From UBA4744 sp963723165 (lineage in GTDB: Bacteria; Actinomycetota; Acidimicrobiia; Spongiisociales; UBA4744): 64,000 bases of DNA. This document shows positions 1-8,688 of the stretch, piece after piece; position 1 is the first letter of the stretch, and the number at the start of each line of letters is the position of its first letter. The notes under the pieces were generated by a model. The model did no database searches and was not told the origin of the DNA. It saw nothing but the letters and a program-made list of their open reading frames with translations. Made by a program: the position numbers and the translations under genes. The stretch spans positions 1 to 64,000 of the forward strand of contig CAVRPP010000004.1 of NCBI GenBank assembly GCA_963723165.1. Reading direction: 5' to 3'.

Positions 1-503
1 GTGGCGACGACTTCAGCACCGAGCAACTTGGCAATCTGAATGAGCAACTGCCCGACTCCGCCGGCCCCGGCGTGGATCAAGCACCGGTGACCGGGACCAA
101 GCGCAAAAGTGTCGGTGGTCAGATAATGAGCCGTGATGCCCTGCAGCATCGTGGCTGCAGCGGTCTCGAGGTCGATGGGGCCGGGTACCCGCACGGCCCG
201 GGCCACCGGGACGGCCACCCGTTCGGCGTAGGACGAGCCGGCGTCGGCCCAGGCTACGCGATCTCCGATCCCCCAACCCTTCACTTCCGCTCCCAGCAGT
301 TCCACCGTGCCTGCGCCTTCCTGACCGGGCACGAAAGGCAGGTCGCGGGGGTAGAGCCCACTGCGGTGATAGGTGTCGATGTAGTTGAGCCCGGCCGCGG
401 CGAGTCGTACCACAACTTCGCCGGGGCCAGGCATCGGACTGGGAACCTCGGTCCACCCCAGGACCTCCGGACCCCCCACCTCGCTGATCTGGACGGCATG
501 CAT
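1..503 (-). CDS. Zinc-type alcohol dehydrogenase-like quinone oxidoreductase, 3' end cut by window
   Basis: The reverse strand from ATG at 503 reads MHAVQISEVGGPEVLGW, a typical start of NADPH:quinone reductases of the medium-chain dehydrogenase family. It continues with the substrate-domain stretch (PGEVVVRLAAAGLNYIDTY, GQEGAGTVE) and reaches the nucleotide-binding fold (IHAGAGGVGQLLIQIAKLLGA) before leaving the window at base 1. About 167 residues of an expected ~320 are present. Known family role: NAD(P)H-dependent one- or two-electron reduction of quinones or enones in the cytoplasm. It is divergent from the SDR gene starting at 652. The physiological substrate cannot be read from the sequence. 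Confidence 0.9.
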   Translation of the reverse strand, partial: MHAVQISEVGGPEVLGWTEVPSPMPGPGEVVVRLAAAGLNYIDTYHRSGLYPRDLPFVPGQEGAGTVELLGAEVKGWGIGDRVAWADAGSSYAERVAVPVARAVRVPGPIDLETAAATMLQGITAHYLTTDTFALGPGHRCLIHAGAGGVGQLLIQIAKLLGAEVVA

Positions 504-651
504 GGGCTCGCTCCTCTCACACCCGACACTAGAAGACCTGGTTCGCACGTGGTGGAAACCTTTCGCGGCTCCACCGGTCATCTCCACCGACCGGCTGTAC
601 CGTAGAACAGACAAGGAGGACGTCGGCCGATCCAAGGGGTCGACACTGTCT

Positions 652-2121
652 ATGCGTGTTCTCGTCACCGGGGCAACCGGCTACGTCGGAGGAAGGCTGG
701 TCCCGCGCCTGTTGGAGGCGGGTCATCAGGTGCGCTGTCTCGTGCGTGATCCGCGGAAGCTCGAGCAGGATCCCTGGCGCGATCAAGTAGAAGTTGTTCA
801 GGGCGACATCCTCGAACCTGCAACGCTCGATTCGTCACTGGACGGCTGCGAAGCTGCCTACTACCTGGTGCACTCGATGGACGGAGTCGGTCAGTTCGCC
901 GACCGCGACAGGACGGGTGCCGACAACTTCCGGAAGGCCGCCGATCGTGCCGGCGTCAAACGCATCGTATATCTGGGAGGCATGGGCGGCGGTGACGGCC
1001 TATCCGAGCATCTCTCCAGTCGCCACGAGGTGGGCCGGGTCCTGGCAGGTGGAGCCACCCCGGTCACCGAGTTGCGGGCTGCCGTCGTTATCGGATCCGG
1101 GTCGGTCTCCTTCGAGATGTTGCGCTACCTCACCGAGGTTCTACCGGTCATGGTGACCCCCCGGTGGGTTCGAACCAGATGCCAACCCATAGCCATTCGC
1201 GACGTGCTCGGGATCCTGGTTGACGTTCTCGATGACCACGGTGAGGCCGATCACATCTACGAAATCGGCGGCCCCGACGTCCTCGAGTACGAGCAAATGA
1301 TGCGCATCTATGCCGAGGAGGCCTCGCTGCCCCGCCGCCTTATCGTCCCGGTACCGGTGCTCAGCCCGAAACTGTCCTCCCACTGGGTCGGGTTGGTGAC
1401 TCCCATCCCGAGCGGCATCGCCAAGCCCCTGGTCGACAGCCTCCGCAACGAGGTCGTGGTCCGGGATTCGTCCTTCCTGGATAGCTATCCACGAAAACTC
1501 CTGACCTACCGGGAGGCCGTGGGCCGCGCCCTCGAGGTTTCCGACGAACTGGCCGTACCGACCCGGTGGTCGGATGCCGAGCAGTCGCCTGCCCAGCCGA
1601 CCTCGTCCGACCCGGACTGGTCGGGTGGGACGCTGTACCGGGATCACCGGGAGGTGTCGGCCAGGGCGTCGAGCAACGACCTCTTCTGGGCTTTCTCGAG
1701 AATCGGTGGAATCAACGGCTACTACGGATTCGGATGGGCCTGGCAGCTACGTGGTCTGGCGGATAGCCTGGTCGGGGGGGTCGGGCTCCGTCGCGGACGC
1801 CGGCACCCCGAGGAACTCCGGCGCGGAGAAGCCCTGGACTTCTGGCGGGTGGCAGCCGTCGAACCCAACCGACGCCTGCTCCTGCATGCGGAAATGCGCC
1901 TGCCGGGCGAAGCCTGGCTGGAATTTCGGGCCGATGGAGAGGGCGATCAGACCACGTTGCGACAGACCGCCTATTTCCGTCCGCGCGGTCTCCTGGGCCG
2001 GTTGTACTGGGCAGTGCTGATCCCGTTTCACGCAGTCATCTTCCGTCTCATGGCTGAACGGATTGCCGCCGCTGCCGAGACCCGTTCCGAGCTGCTTCCT
2101 CCCGCCCGCGAGTGGGCCTGA
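652..2121 (+). CDS. Atypical SDR family NAD(P)-binding protein with C-terminal DUF2867-like domain
   Basis: About 489 residues from ATG at 652. The N-terminus MRVLVTGATGYVGGRLVPRL carries the GxxGxxG dinucleotide motif of extended/atypical short-chain dehydrogenases, followed by VRCLVRDPRKL and the AYYLVHSMDG segment typical of the NmrA/atypical SDR subgroup. Residues from about 330 on (SRIGGINGYYGFGWAWQLRG, EALDFWRVAAVEPNRRLLL, LEFRADGEGDQTTLRQTAYF) resemble the DUF2867/polyketide-cyclase-like C-terminal module found fused to such SDRs. The open frame extends upstream, but the Rossmann motif begins directly at this ATG. It converges with the FAD enzyme ending at 2136. The substrate is unknown. 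Confidence 0.87.
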   Translation: MRVLVTGATGYVGGRLVPRLLEAGHQVRCLVRDPRKLEQDPWRDQVEVVQGDILEPATLDSSLDGCEAAYYLVHSMDGVGQFADRDRTGADNFRKAADRAGVKRIVYLGGMGGGDGLSEHLSSRHEVGRVLAGGATPVTELRAAVVIGSGSVSFEMLRYLTEVLPVMVTPRWVRTRCQPIAIRDVLGILVDVLDDHGEADHIYEIGGPDVLEYEQMMRIYAEEASLPRRLIVPVPVLSPKLSSHWVGLVTPIPSGIAKPLVDSLRNEVVVRDSSFLDSYPRKLLTYREAVGRALEVSDELAVPTRWSDAEQSPAQPTSSDPDWSGGTLYRDHREVSARASSNDLFWAFSRIGGINGYYGFGWAWQLRGLADSLVGGVGLRRGRRHPEELRRGEALDFWRVAAVEPNRRLLLHAEMRLPGEAWLEFRADGEGDQTTLRQTAYFRPRGLLGRLYWAVLIPFHAVIFRLMAERIAAAAETRSELLPPAREWA

Positions 2122-2135
2122 AACGGACTATCGCA

Positions 2136-3383
2136 TCAGCCGAGCGAGGCCGCTACAGCTTCGCCGGTGCGTCGCCCGGAAAAGAGTGCTCCCTGAATAG
2201 AACCGGTATCCCGGTGATCGCCGCACACCCACAACGTTTCACCGAGCCGTACCTCTTCCTTTGGATGGAACGGCGGTGATTGGTCGGGTTGTCCGTGGGC
2301 GATGTGGTAGGTCCGCAGGTGGGTCCAGGTGGTGACGGTAGGCCCGAACCACCCGGTCAACTGGGCCCGCACCGCGGGTAGAAGATCATCGGGTTGCGGT
2401 CCCGGGCAAGCGGCCGCGATCAACACCCGGCCGGGCGGAGAGTAGGAAGCCGCCACCGTGCTCATTACGGCCAGATTGGCGACCGGGCCGCTACCGCCGC
2501 CGTCGAGGACCACCATTCGATCACCGACGGGATCAGCCCCGGCGGCGAAGTAGACACAAGAAACGGAGCGCGAACCGACCGGTTTCAGATCCAGCAGACG
2601 AACCGCTACCGGTCCCTCTGTGGCGACGACCACAGCACCGGCCGCAACCCGGCGCCCTCCAGAAACCAGAACGCCGTCGGGTTCAACGGCCACGACTTCG
2701 CAATTGAGACGGACGGCGGAGGCCGGCAGTCGAGCAGCCAGCTGAGCCGGAATCGCCCCCATTCCTTCGGCCGGTACGGCCGAATCGCCCAACGTCAACG
2801 AACGGAAAATCGTATCGAACATCCTCCGCGAGGTGTCGAGGTCCGGATCAAGTTGGATTCCGGCAAAAAGAGGCCCGAGAAAACGTTCGACGAACCGATC
2901 ACTGAAACCGAGATCGTGCAAATACTGCCGGGTCGGGATGTCGGCGCCCCGCAGCAAGGCTTTGGGGTCGGACCGCTTCAGGCGGGTCCGCAGCGCCAGC
3001 AGTCGCAGTTTGTCCGCAACCGACCCAATCGGGCTCAAGGCCGTGTCGACCAGCGTGGACGGCTTCCGAAACGGGTCCCCGACCCGATACCCGCGGTTCC
3101 CGAGCCACACAACCGCCCCCGGTGCGAACCGCTGCAAGTCGAGGCCGTCCAGGTCGAGCTGGCGATGCGCCTCCGGATATCCGGTCAGAAGTACTTGAAA
3201 CCCCCGGTCCAGAAGGAAGCCGTCCACCCGATCGGTGCGGACCCGTCCACCAACCCCGTCGGACGCTTCGAGGACCAGCACGTCCCGGCCCGCCTGCTGG
3301 AGGGTTGTGGCGGCCGCCAGGCCCGCCAACCCGGCCCCGATGACCACGACGTCGGCACGTTCCGGAATCGGCAAACCGTTCAT
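2136..3383 (-). CDS. FAD-dependent amine oxidase / protoporphyrinogen oxidase-like flavoprotein
   Basis: About 415 residues. The N-terminal ADVVVIGAGLAGLAAATTL is the FAD-binding GxGxxG Rossmann motif and is followed by LVLEASDGVGGRVRTD, the GG-R-T motif of flavin amine oxidases. The C-terminus VCGDHRDTGSIQGALFSGRR is the FAD-contacting end (G-D plus GA-xSG). The usual role is oxidation of amines, carotenoids or porphyrinogens; which applies here is not visible. The ATG at 3383 was preferred over an in-frame start 21 bases upstream because the Rossmann fold follows it closely. It converges with the SDR gene. The ~215 bases between its start and the next gene's stop at 3599 hold nothing I could identify. 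Confidence 0.88.
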   Translation of the reverse strand: MNGLPIPERADVVVIGAGLAGLAAATTLQQAGRDVLVLEASDGVGGRVRTDRVDGFLLDRGFQVLLTGYPEAHRQLDLDGLDLQRFAPGAVVWLGNRGYRVGDPFRKPSTLVDTALSPIGSVADKLRLLALRTRLKRSDPKALLRGADIPTRQYLHDLGFSDRFVERFLGPLFAGIQLDPDLDTSRRMFDTIFRSLTLGDSAVPAEGMGAIPAQLAARLPASAVRLNCEVVAVEPDGVLVSGGRRVAAGAVVVATEGPVAVRLLDLKPVGSRSVSCVYFAAGADPVGDRMVVLDGGGSGPVANLAVMSTVAASYSPPGRVLIAAACPGPQPDDLLPAVRAQLTGWFGPTVTTWTHLRTYHIAHGQPDQSPPFHPKEEVRLGETLWVCGDHRDTGSIQGALFSGRRTGEAVAASLG

Positions 3384-3598
3384 GGTTTCATCTTCGCAGA
3401 ACACCGGAGCCTCGATCGCGAGCTCGATAGGCTTCGTGCCCGGCTCGCAGATCCCGATGACTCGATCGCCCCGCCGGCCATCATCGCCAGGGCTCTCAGC
3501 AACGAACGATGGGACTCAGATGCAGGGGTAACGATATGCCGGAAGGGGCCGATCGGACCAGAGTCATTCGACCCTGGTGATCATCAGGGGCGTTCCTG

Positions 3599-4699
3599 TT
3601 AGGCGGTGACTTCAAAGCCGAGGCGCTCGAGCACCCGGCCGTTTACCTGAATCTCGACGAAATGAGGTCCCGCAAGAATTGCCCTGGTCGACATCGGTCG
3701 GAGGCTGATCTTCCTCCGCATAGCGACGTGGTCTCCCCCGGCCAGCTCGACCACTTTGCCTTTGAATACCTTGCGGGACCCGGTGCCGGAGACGTTTTTG
3801 AACTCGACGGCAAAGTCGATCATCAAAGGTTGGGGCGCCTCCCCGATTGCCGCGACCTCAAAGCTGAGGTGCACCGCTCCCCCGATCCGGACGGAAAGGG
3901 GCACAACTCTTGCCTTGCGGATGACTACCGCAGGTTCTGAAGAGAACCCCAAGAGGTCGAGAGCGCCCGGGTGTCCCTTCTTCAGAAGCGTGCGCAGGGC
4001 GTGCTTGGTCAGCGCATCCGTTTGGCTGCTTCCGTCCTGCCAGTACGCGAGAAGATCAACAACAACGGCGGGATCATCCTTGGAGATGTCGTTGAGGCTG
4101 TTGGCGACGCTTCGTCGCACGTCCTCGGATGGGTCGTGGCGCAGCGCAGAGAGAACGGGCAAGATCGGAGAAGGATCATCCTGCAGCGAGCGCAAGCCCA
4201 TACCCCACGGCAGTCGCGGGCGAGACCCTTCGCTGGCCAACCGCCGCACCCGCCAGTCCTCATGCCGGGTCCAGGTGAGGAGCTGTGCGAAAAGGAGATC
4301 CGGATATCGCTCGATGAAAGGCCGCACTGCAAATTCAGCCGAAACCAGGGTGGTGAACTGCTCGAGAGCTGCCAGAGAGACGTCCGGATATTCGACGCCA
4401 TACGCTTCCACGAAGTCATTGAACGCCATTGCCGTGAATCCGAGTTCGCCTGAGCCTTCGGCGGCGCGCCGGAGCACGGCAAGTGCCTCCGTGTAATCGG
4501 GAGGCAGGGACTCATGCAGCACGACCGCAATGTGCCTGATGCGTTGCTTCAACTCGCGATCCGGCCAGTCCCCATCGAACACCTGCTCGACAATGGCGTC
4601 GGCGTCGACATCGGGTTGAGCCGTCGCCACCGCCTCGGCCAGTTCCGCCACCGAGGGCAGGTCGATCAGGTCTTTGAGCAGCGGTCGATCGGTCGTCAT
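3599..4699 (-). CDS. AlkC-like DNA alkylation-repeat glycosylase with C-terminal Ig-like domain
   Basis: About 366 residues from ATG at 4699 (MTTDRPLLKDLID). Residues about 20-260 form consecutive alpha-helical HEAT-like repeats, including FNDFVEAYGVEYPDVSLAAL, LLTWTRHEDWRVRRLASEG and ALRHDPSEDVRRSVANSLND, the pattern of ALK/HEAT-repeat DNA glycosylases. The last ~90 residues (PLSVRIGGAVHLSFEVAAIG, VEFKNVSGTGSRKVFKGKVV) look like a beta-sandwich. HEAT-like repeats plus an Ig-like tail is the described architecture of AlkC 3-methyladenine DNA glycosylases, which excise alkylated bases without base flipping. Assignment rests on architecture; catalytic residues were not aligned. No strong Shine-Dalgarno is visible. 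Confidence 0.8.
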   Translation of the reverse strand: MTTDRPLLKDLIDLPSVAELAEAVATAQPDVDADAIVEQVFDGDWPDRELKQRIRHIAVVLHESLPPDYTEALAVLRRAAEGSGELGFTAMAFNDFVEAYGVEYPDVSLAALEQFTTLVSAEFAVRPFIERYPDLLFAQLLTWTRHEDWRVRRLASEGSRPRLPWGMGLRSLQDDPSPILPVLSALRHDPSEDVRRSVANSLNDISKDDPAVVVDLLAYWQDGSSQTDALTKHALRTLLKKGHPGALDLLGFSSEPAVVIRKARVVPLSVRIGGAVHLSFEVAAIGEAPQPLMIDFAVEFKNVSGTGSRKVFKGKVVELAGGDHVAMRRKISLRPMSTRAILAGPHFVEIQVNGRVLERLGFEVTA

Positions 4700-4764
4700 A
4701 GATGGGAAGGCTACCGGAGGGTTGTCGGAGCTCAGGGGGCCGCAACCCAGGAGGCGATGGCACA

Positions 4765-5112
4765 ATGCAATCCTCGAAATCTGCCAACCATACCCTGCGT
4801 TTCCTGCTCGAACTGGGCGGCCTGGCCGGTCTGGCGCACCGGGGATGGCAGACCGTGACCAATCCAAGCGTGCGATAACTCCCGGCCGTCGGCGTACCTG
4901 TTGGCGCAGCAACTATGTGGGGCCGGTTCATCAGTCCCAAAGCGCCCAACCGGCTGGAGGATCCAATCCGGGTGGCCGTCGACATCATCTTCTTCGGAGG
5001 AGCTGCGGCGGCCATGGCGTCGGCCGGGGCAGGCACAACCCCAACAAACTTTGGGGTCGCCGCTGCCGTCAGCCTGGCCCTGATGTTCGTGTTCGGCCGG
5101 CGCCGCTCATGA
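4765..5112 (+). pseudogene. DUF2568 (YrdB-type) small membrane protein interrupted by an in-frame TAA
   Basis: From ATG at 4765 the frame reads LRFLLELGGLAGLAHRGWQT, then hits TAA at 4876-4878. The same frame continues without interruption as VGAATMWGRFISPKAPNRLE and VDIIFFGGAAAAMASAGAG to a TGA at 5110-5112. Both halves match the order of the DUF2568 family: first membrane helix ending in GW-, then WG-F-xPKAP, then two further helices. So one codon appears to have become a stop, rather than two genes existing. A start at ATG 4915 would give 65 residues lacking helix 1. The 3' end overlaps the convergent aldehyde dehydrogenase gene by 6 bases. Function of the family is unknown. Confidence 0.7.
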
Positions 5113-6477
5113 TGGCCGGGCAATCACGACGGTCTTGGCGTTCATGAACTCCTTGATGCCGAGGTCGGCCAGTTCCCTGCCATAACCAGACTGCTTGATC
5201 CCGCCGAATGGCAGACGCGGGTCGGAGGCGACCAGCGTATTGATCGCGACGTTCCCGGCTTCGATCCGCCCTGCCACGGCCTCAGCGCGGTCGGGGTCTC
5301 TTGAAAACACAGCAGCCCCCAGTCCGAACTCGCTGTCGTTGGCGACGGCAATCGCTTCGTCTTCGTCGCCGACCACGATGACAGCGGCAACAGGACCGAA
5401 CATCTCCTCGTGATAGGCAGGCATCCCCGAGGTGACACCGGTCAGCACGGTGGCCGGGTAGAAGGCCCCCGGTCCGGGAGGGACTTCTCCACCCAGCACG
5501 ACGCGAGCTCCGGCGGCGACACTATCCACTACCTGCTGGTGGAGCTCGTCGCGAAGATCAACCCTTGCCTGAGGGCCAATATCCGTTTCTGAATCCAACG
5601 GATCACCCATCTTCTTCGAAGCCATGCCGGCTATGAGTTGTCGGGTGAAATCCTCGCCGACCGACTCGTGCACGATGAAGCGCTTTGCGGCGATACAGCT
5701 TTGTCCGCCGTTGAGGAGGCGGCTGGTGGCACACGTTGTGGCCGCCAGGTCGAGGTCCGCATCAGCGAGGACGAGGTACGGATCGCTCCCCCCGAGTTCA
5801 AGCACGGTCTTCTTGAGGTGGCGTCCCGCTACGGCCGCAACGGCCGCACCGGCGGGACCGGACCCGGTCAGTGTGGCGGCGCGCACCAAAGGATGGGCGA
5901 GAACGGGTTCGACCCGCGACGAGGGAATGAGCAAGGTTCGGAACAAGCCGTCCGGAAGCCCTGCCTCGAGGAGAATGTCCTCGATGGCCAGTGCACATCC
6001 GGACACGTTTGACGAGTGCTTGAGAAGACCGGCGTTGCCCGCCATGAGGGCCGGAGCAGCGAATCGAAACACCTGCCACAAGGGAAAGTTCCAGGGCATG
6101 ACCGCCAGGACGACCCCGATCGGTTGATAGGTGACGTAGCTCTTGGCAGCCTCCGTCCCGATGACCTGATCGCGCAGATACCCCTCGGCATGATCGGCGT
6201 AGTGCCTGCAAACCCAGGCACACTTCCGGGCCTCTGCCTCGCCCTGTGCAACCGGTTTTCCCATCTCGCCTGCCATGAGCACTGCCAATGCCGCAGCTCG
6301 CTTCTCCAGCAGGTCTCCGGCTGTCTTCAGAACTGCGGCCCTCGCGGCGAAGTCCCCTTGGCGCCATTCGCCCGAAGCCCGATCGGCCGTTTCAACAAAA
6401 CCGCGTATCTGCTCGAGATCATGCTCTTGGTATTCGGCAATCAGTTCGCCAGTGGCGGGATTGATCGACTGCAGCAA
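5107..6477 (-). CDS. NAD(P)-dependent aldehyde dehydrogenase, succinate-semialdehyde dehydrogenase type
   Basis: 456 residues, the usual length for the short SSADH-type ALDH branch. Visible landmarks: VLAVMPWNFPLWQVFRFAAP (cofactor-binding PWN), VLELGGSDPYLV with general-base Glu227, and NGGQSCIAAKR with nucleophile Cys261. The C-terminus LPFGGIKQSGYGRELADLG is the conserved FGG-K-SG-GRE motif. It oxidises an aldehyde to the acid; succinic semialdehyde is the best guess from the compact N-terminus (SINPATGELIAEY), but related enzymes accept other aldehydes. Translation appears to begin at TTG 6477, as no ATG or GTG lies nearby in frame. It is divergent from dinB, and the LexA site lies between them, nearer dinB. 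Confidence 0.93.
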   Translation of the reverse strand: MLQSINPATGELIAEYQEHDLEQIRGFVETADRASGEWRQGDFAARAAVLKTAGDLLEKRAAALAVLMAGEMGKPVAQGEAEARKCAWVCRHYADHAEGYLRDQVIGTEAAKSYVTYQPIGVVLAVMPWNFPLWQVFRFAAPALMAGNAGLLKHSSNVSGCALAIEDILLEAGLPDGLFRTLLIPSSRVEPVLAHPLVRAATLTGSGPAGAAVAAVAGRHLKKTVLELGGSDPYLVLADADLDLAATTCATSRLLNGGQSCIAAKRFIVHESVGEDFTRQLIAGMASKKMGDPLDSETDIGPQARVDLRDELHQQVVDSVAAGARVVLGGEVPPGPGAFYPATVLTGVTSGMPAYHEEMFGPVAAVIVVGDEDEAIAVANDSEFGLGAAVFSRDPDRAEAVAGRIEAGNVAINTLVASDPRLPFGGIKQSGYGRELADLGIKEFMNAKTVVIARPS

Positions 6478-6591
6478 CTACGGCCTCCAAGTCATCGATA
6501 GTGGTCCGCGGGCCCTTCCCGGCTTCAGGCTCCAGGCTATCGCTCCGGCGGGATCCGGGTCACAAGAGCCGGCGCGGATGGATTGCCGCAT

Positions 6592-6605
6592 CGAACATAT
6601 GTTCG
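6592..6605 (+). promoter_or_regulatory. LexA-binding SOS box upstream of dinB
   Basis: CGAACATATGTTCG is a perfect 14-base palindrome matching the SOS box consensus of Bacillus and actinobacteria (CGAAC-N4-GTTCG). It ends 14 bases before the dinB start codon, so LexA bound here would block the dinB promoter or transcription start. The divergent aldehyde dehydrogenase starts 115 bases away and is less likely to be controlled by it. Confidence 0.88.
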
Positions 6606-6619
6606 ATTAGGATGGTGCC

Positions 6620-7870
6620 ATGGCTAGGGCCCGGGCCACCATTCTTCATGCAGATCTGGACTCGTTCTATGCGTCGGTCGAGCAGCTCCTCAATCCGTCC
6701 TTGCGGGGCAAAGCGATCGCCGTGGGAGGAGGCGTGGTTCTGGCCGCTTCCTACGAAGCGAAGAGGTACGGCGTGCGGGGTGGGATGGCCGGTCGGCGTG
6801 CCAGGGAGCTGTGCCCTCACCTCCGATTCGTGGGTGGTCACTTCTCCGAGTATCAACGTCTCGGCGACCAGGTCATTGACATCATGCGCGATTTCACACC
6901 GCTCGTAGAGAGAATCTCCATCGACGAGGCCTTCCTCGACGTGGCCGGATCAGTCCATCTCTTCGGTTCGCCACAGACGATGGCCATCGAGATCCGCAGG
7001 CGAACCAGGGAGGAAACCGGATTGCCAGTTTCGGTGGGAGTTGCCCGTACGAAGCATCTCGCCAAGATCGCCTCGCAAGTCGCCAAGCCCGATGGATTCG
7101 TCGTTGTGGAACCGGATTATGAACTGGATTTCCTCCACCCTCTCCCGGTTGAGCTCATGTGGGGAGTCGGTCCGGTAACCCAGGCACGATTGGCCGAACG
7201 GGGCATCACGACCATCGGCGAGCTGGCCGCCACCCCCGGCCGATCTCTCGAACAGGTGCTGGGACGAGCCGTCGGCACGAAACTCGGCTCCCTGGCTTGG
7301 AATCAGGACCCGCGCTCCATTGAGACGAACCACCGGGCCGGTTCGGTCGGAGCCCAGTCGGCGCTGGGCCGCAAGGAAGTTTCCTCCGACCTGATCCGCA
7401 TGACCCTGCGCCATCTCGCCGATCGGGTTGCCAGTCGCCTGCGCGCGAAGGAAAGGGCCGGCAAGACAGTCACAGCAAGAGTGCGTTTCGCGGAAATGCA
7501 GTCTGTGACCAGGTCGGTCACGCTTCCCGCCGCCATCTCGGCCACGCCGATTCTCGCCGAAGTGGCGTATTCGCTGGTCGAAACGGCCCTCACGGATCAC
7601 CCGGGCGAAAAGGTGATCACACTGCTGGCCATCTCAGTTTCTCACCTTGTTTACGAAGCCGCACTCCAGCTCGAACTCCCCATCGACATAGGACAGGAGA
7701 AACGTCGCCCCGGCACTGCCGCCGGAGCTGCGCGCTGGATGCTCGACCGCTCTGTCGACGGAGTACGCGACAAGTTCGGCCGGAAGTCGGTCGGATATGC
7801 CTCAGTTGCGCTCTCCGACACCGGAGCGGTCCCGGATGAGTTTCGAGAATTGGCCGAAAAGGACGGGTGA
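6620..7870 (+). CDS. dinB: DNA polymerase IV (Y-family translesion polymerase)
   Basis: 416 residues from ATG 6620. ILHADLDSFYASVEQLLNPS contains the first metal-binding aspartate (Asp12) and the Y-family DxDxFYASVE signature; YGVRGGMAGRRARELCP is the finger region; RISIDEAFLDVAG holds the catalytic DE pair. GVARTKHLAKIASQVAKPDG and the helix-hairpin-helix segment LMWGVGPVTQARLAERGITT (thumb) follow, then the little-finger domain. The protein extends synthesis past damaged bases. The upstream SOS box predicts induction by DNA damage. The C-terminus lacks an obvious QLxLF-type clamp-binding peptide, though LQLELPIDIG lies in the expected region. It converges with the metallo-hydrolase gene. 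Confidence 0.96.
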   Translation: MARARATILHADLDSFYASVEQLLNPSLRGKAIAVGGGVVLAASYEAKRYGVRGGMAGRRARELCPHLRFVGGHFSEYQRLGDQVIDIMRDFTPLVERISIDEAFLDVAGSVHLFGSPQTMAIEIRRRTREETGLPVSVGVARTKHLAKIASQVAKPDGFVVVEPDYELDFLHPLPVELMWGVGPVTQARLAERGITTIGELAATPGRSLEQVLGRAVGTKLGSLAWNQDPRSIETNHRAGSVGAQSALGRKEVSSDLIRMTLRHLADRVASRLRAKERAGKTVTARVRFAEMQSVTRSVTLPAAISATPILAEVAYSLVETALTDHPGEKVITLLAISVSHLVYEAALQLELPIDIGQEKRRPGTAAGAARWMLDRSVDGVRDKFGRKSVGYASVALSDTGAVPDEFRELAEKDG

Positions 7871-7878
7871 AGTCGGCC

Positions 7879-8679
7879 TCAGAGGTCCCCGGCCAGCTGG
7901 GCGTAGGTCCGTTCCACAACCGCGCGGGCCACCCCGGGAGGGAATGGGGCATCGTCGATGTCGACTTCTGAGGCCGGAACGTCCCCTCCGAACCCTGCCT
8001 TGGCCAGCTCGACCGTGGCCGCAATATCGGCCCGCTGCCGCTCGACAAACGTCCGGTCGACGGGGCGGCCGTGTCCGGGAACTACCGGACCCTTCACACA
8101 ATCGAGAAGCCCATCCAGAGCACCCGGCCAGTCGAGCGGGAAGGCGTCTCCGAACGAGGGAGGAGCAGACTCCTCGACAAGATCGCCGACGAACAACACT
8201 CCGGATGCGGAAATCGTGATGTCGCTATTGGTGTGGCCGCGCCCGTGATACCTGAGATCGACTGCCCGACCGACGTCGAGTGAGACTTGATCGGAAAAGG
8301 TGTGTTCCGGTGGAACTATCTCGACCTCTCGAATGGCAGCATGGTGCTCGACCGGCAGATATCCCATCACCTCGTGCCGGGCATCTTCCCCATGGAAGAG
8401 GAGCTCCATCCGGGTGTTCTCGTGCCCCCACAGCTGTGCTGTGCGGAATAGGGCGTTGCCCCAGCAATGGTCCCAGTGATAGTGGGTGTTGACCACCCAG
8501 CGGACTGGAAGATCGCTCAGAGCGGAGAGATCGTCGAGCAGTTCACGCGCCTGTCCGTGCGATGCCCGGGTATCGACAATCAAGACACCATCGTCACCGA
8601 CAACTGCGCCGATGGCCAGTGCCAGCGATTCGTAACGGCGAACAAAAACCCGGTCGCCGACTTCATCCCACGTGCTCAT
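7879..8679 (-). CDS. MBL-fold metallo-hydrolase
   Basis: 266 residues from ATG 8679. The zinc ligands of the metallo-beta-lactamase fold are present in order: NTHYHWDHCWGN (His66, His68, Asp70, His71), then RYHGRGHTNSDITI with the third ligand histidine, GVLFVGDLVEE with the bridging aspartate, and VVPGHGRPVD with the last histidine. The HxHxDH plus GHTxSD pattern is typical of class B-like hydrolases acting on lactams, lactones, thioesters or sulfonates. No signal peptide is seen, so a cytoplasmic enzyme is likely. The substrate is not deducible. The gene sits just upstream of nothing obviously related: dinB converges with it and the NERD-like gene precedes it by 9 bases on the same strand. 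Confidence 0.92.
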   Translation of the reverse strand: MSTWDEVGDRVFVRRYESLALAIGAVVGDDGVLIVDTRASHGQARELLDDLSALSDLPVRWVVNTHYHWDHCWGNALFRTAQLWGHENTRMELLFHGEDARHEVMGYLPVEHHAAIREVEIVPPEHTFSDQVSLDVGRAVDLRYHGRGHTNSDITISASGVLFVGDLVEESAPPSFGDAFPLDWPGALDGLLDCVKGPVVPGHGRPVDRTFVERQRADIAATVELAKAGFGGDVPASEVDIDDAPFPPGVARAVVERTYAQLAGDL

Positions 8680-8688
8680 GCCCTACTT

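Noticed and set aside
2394..3602. Plus-strand open frame opposite the FAD enzyme
   Set aside because: It is fully antisense to the flavoprotein with an intact Rossmann fold and has no ribosome binding site.
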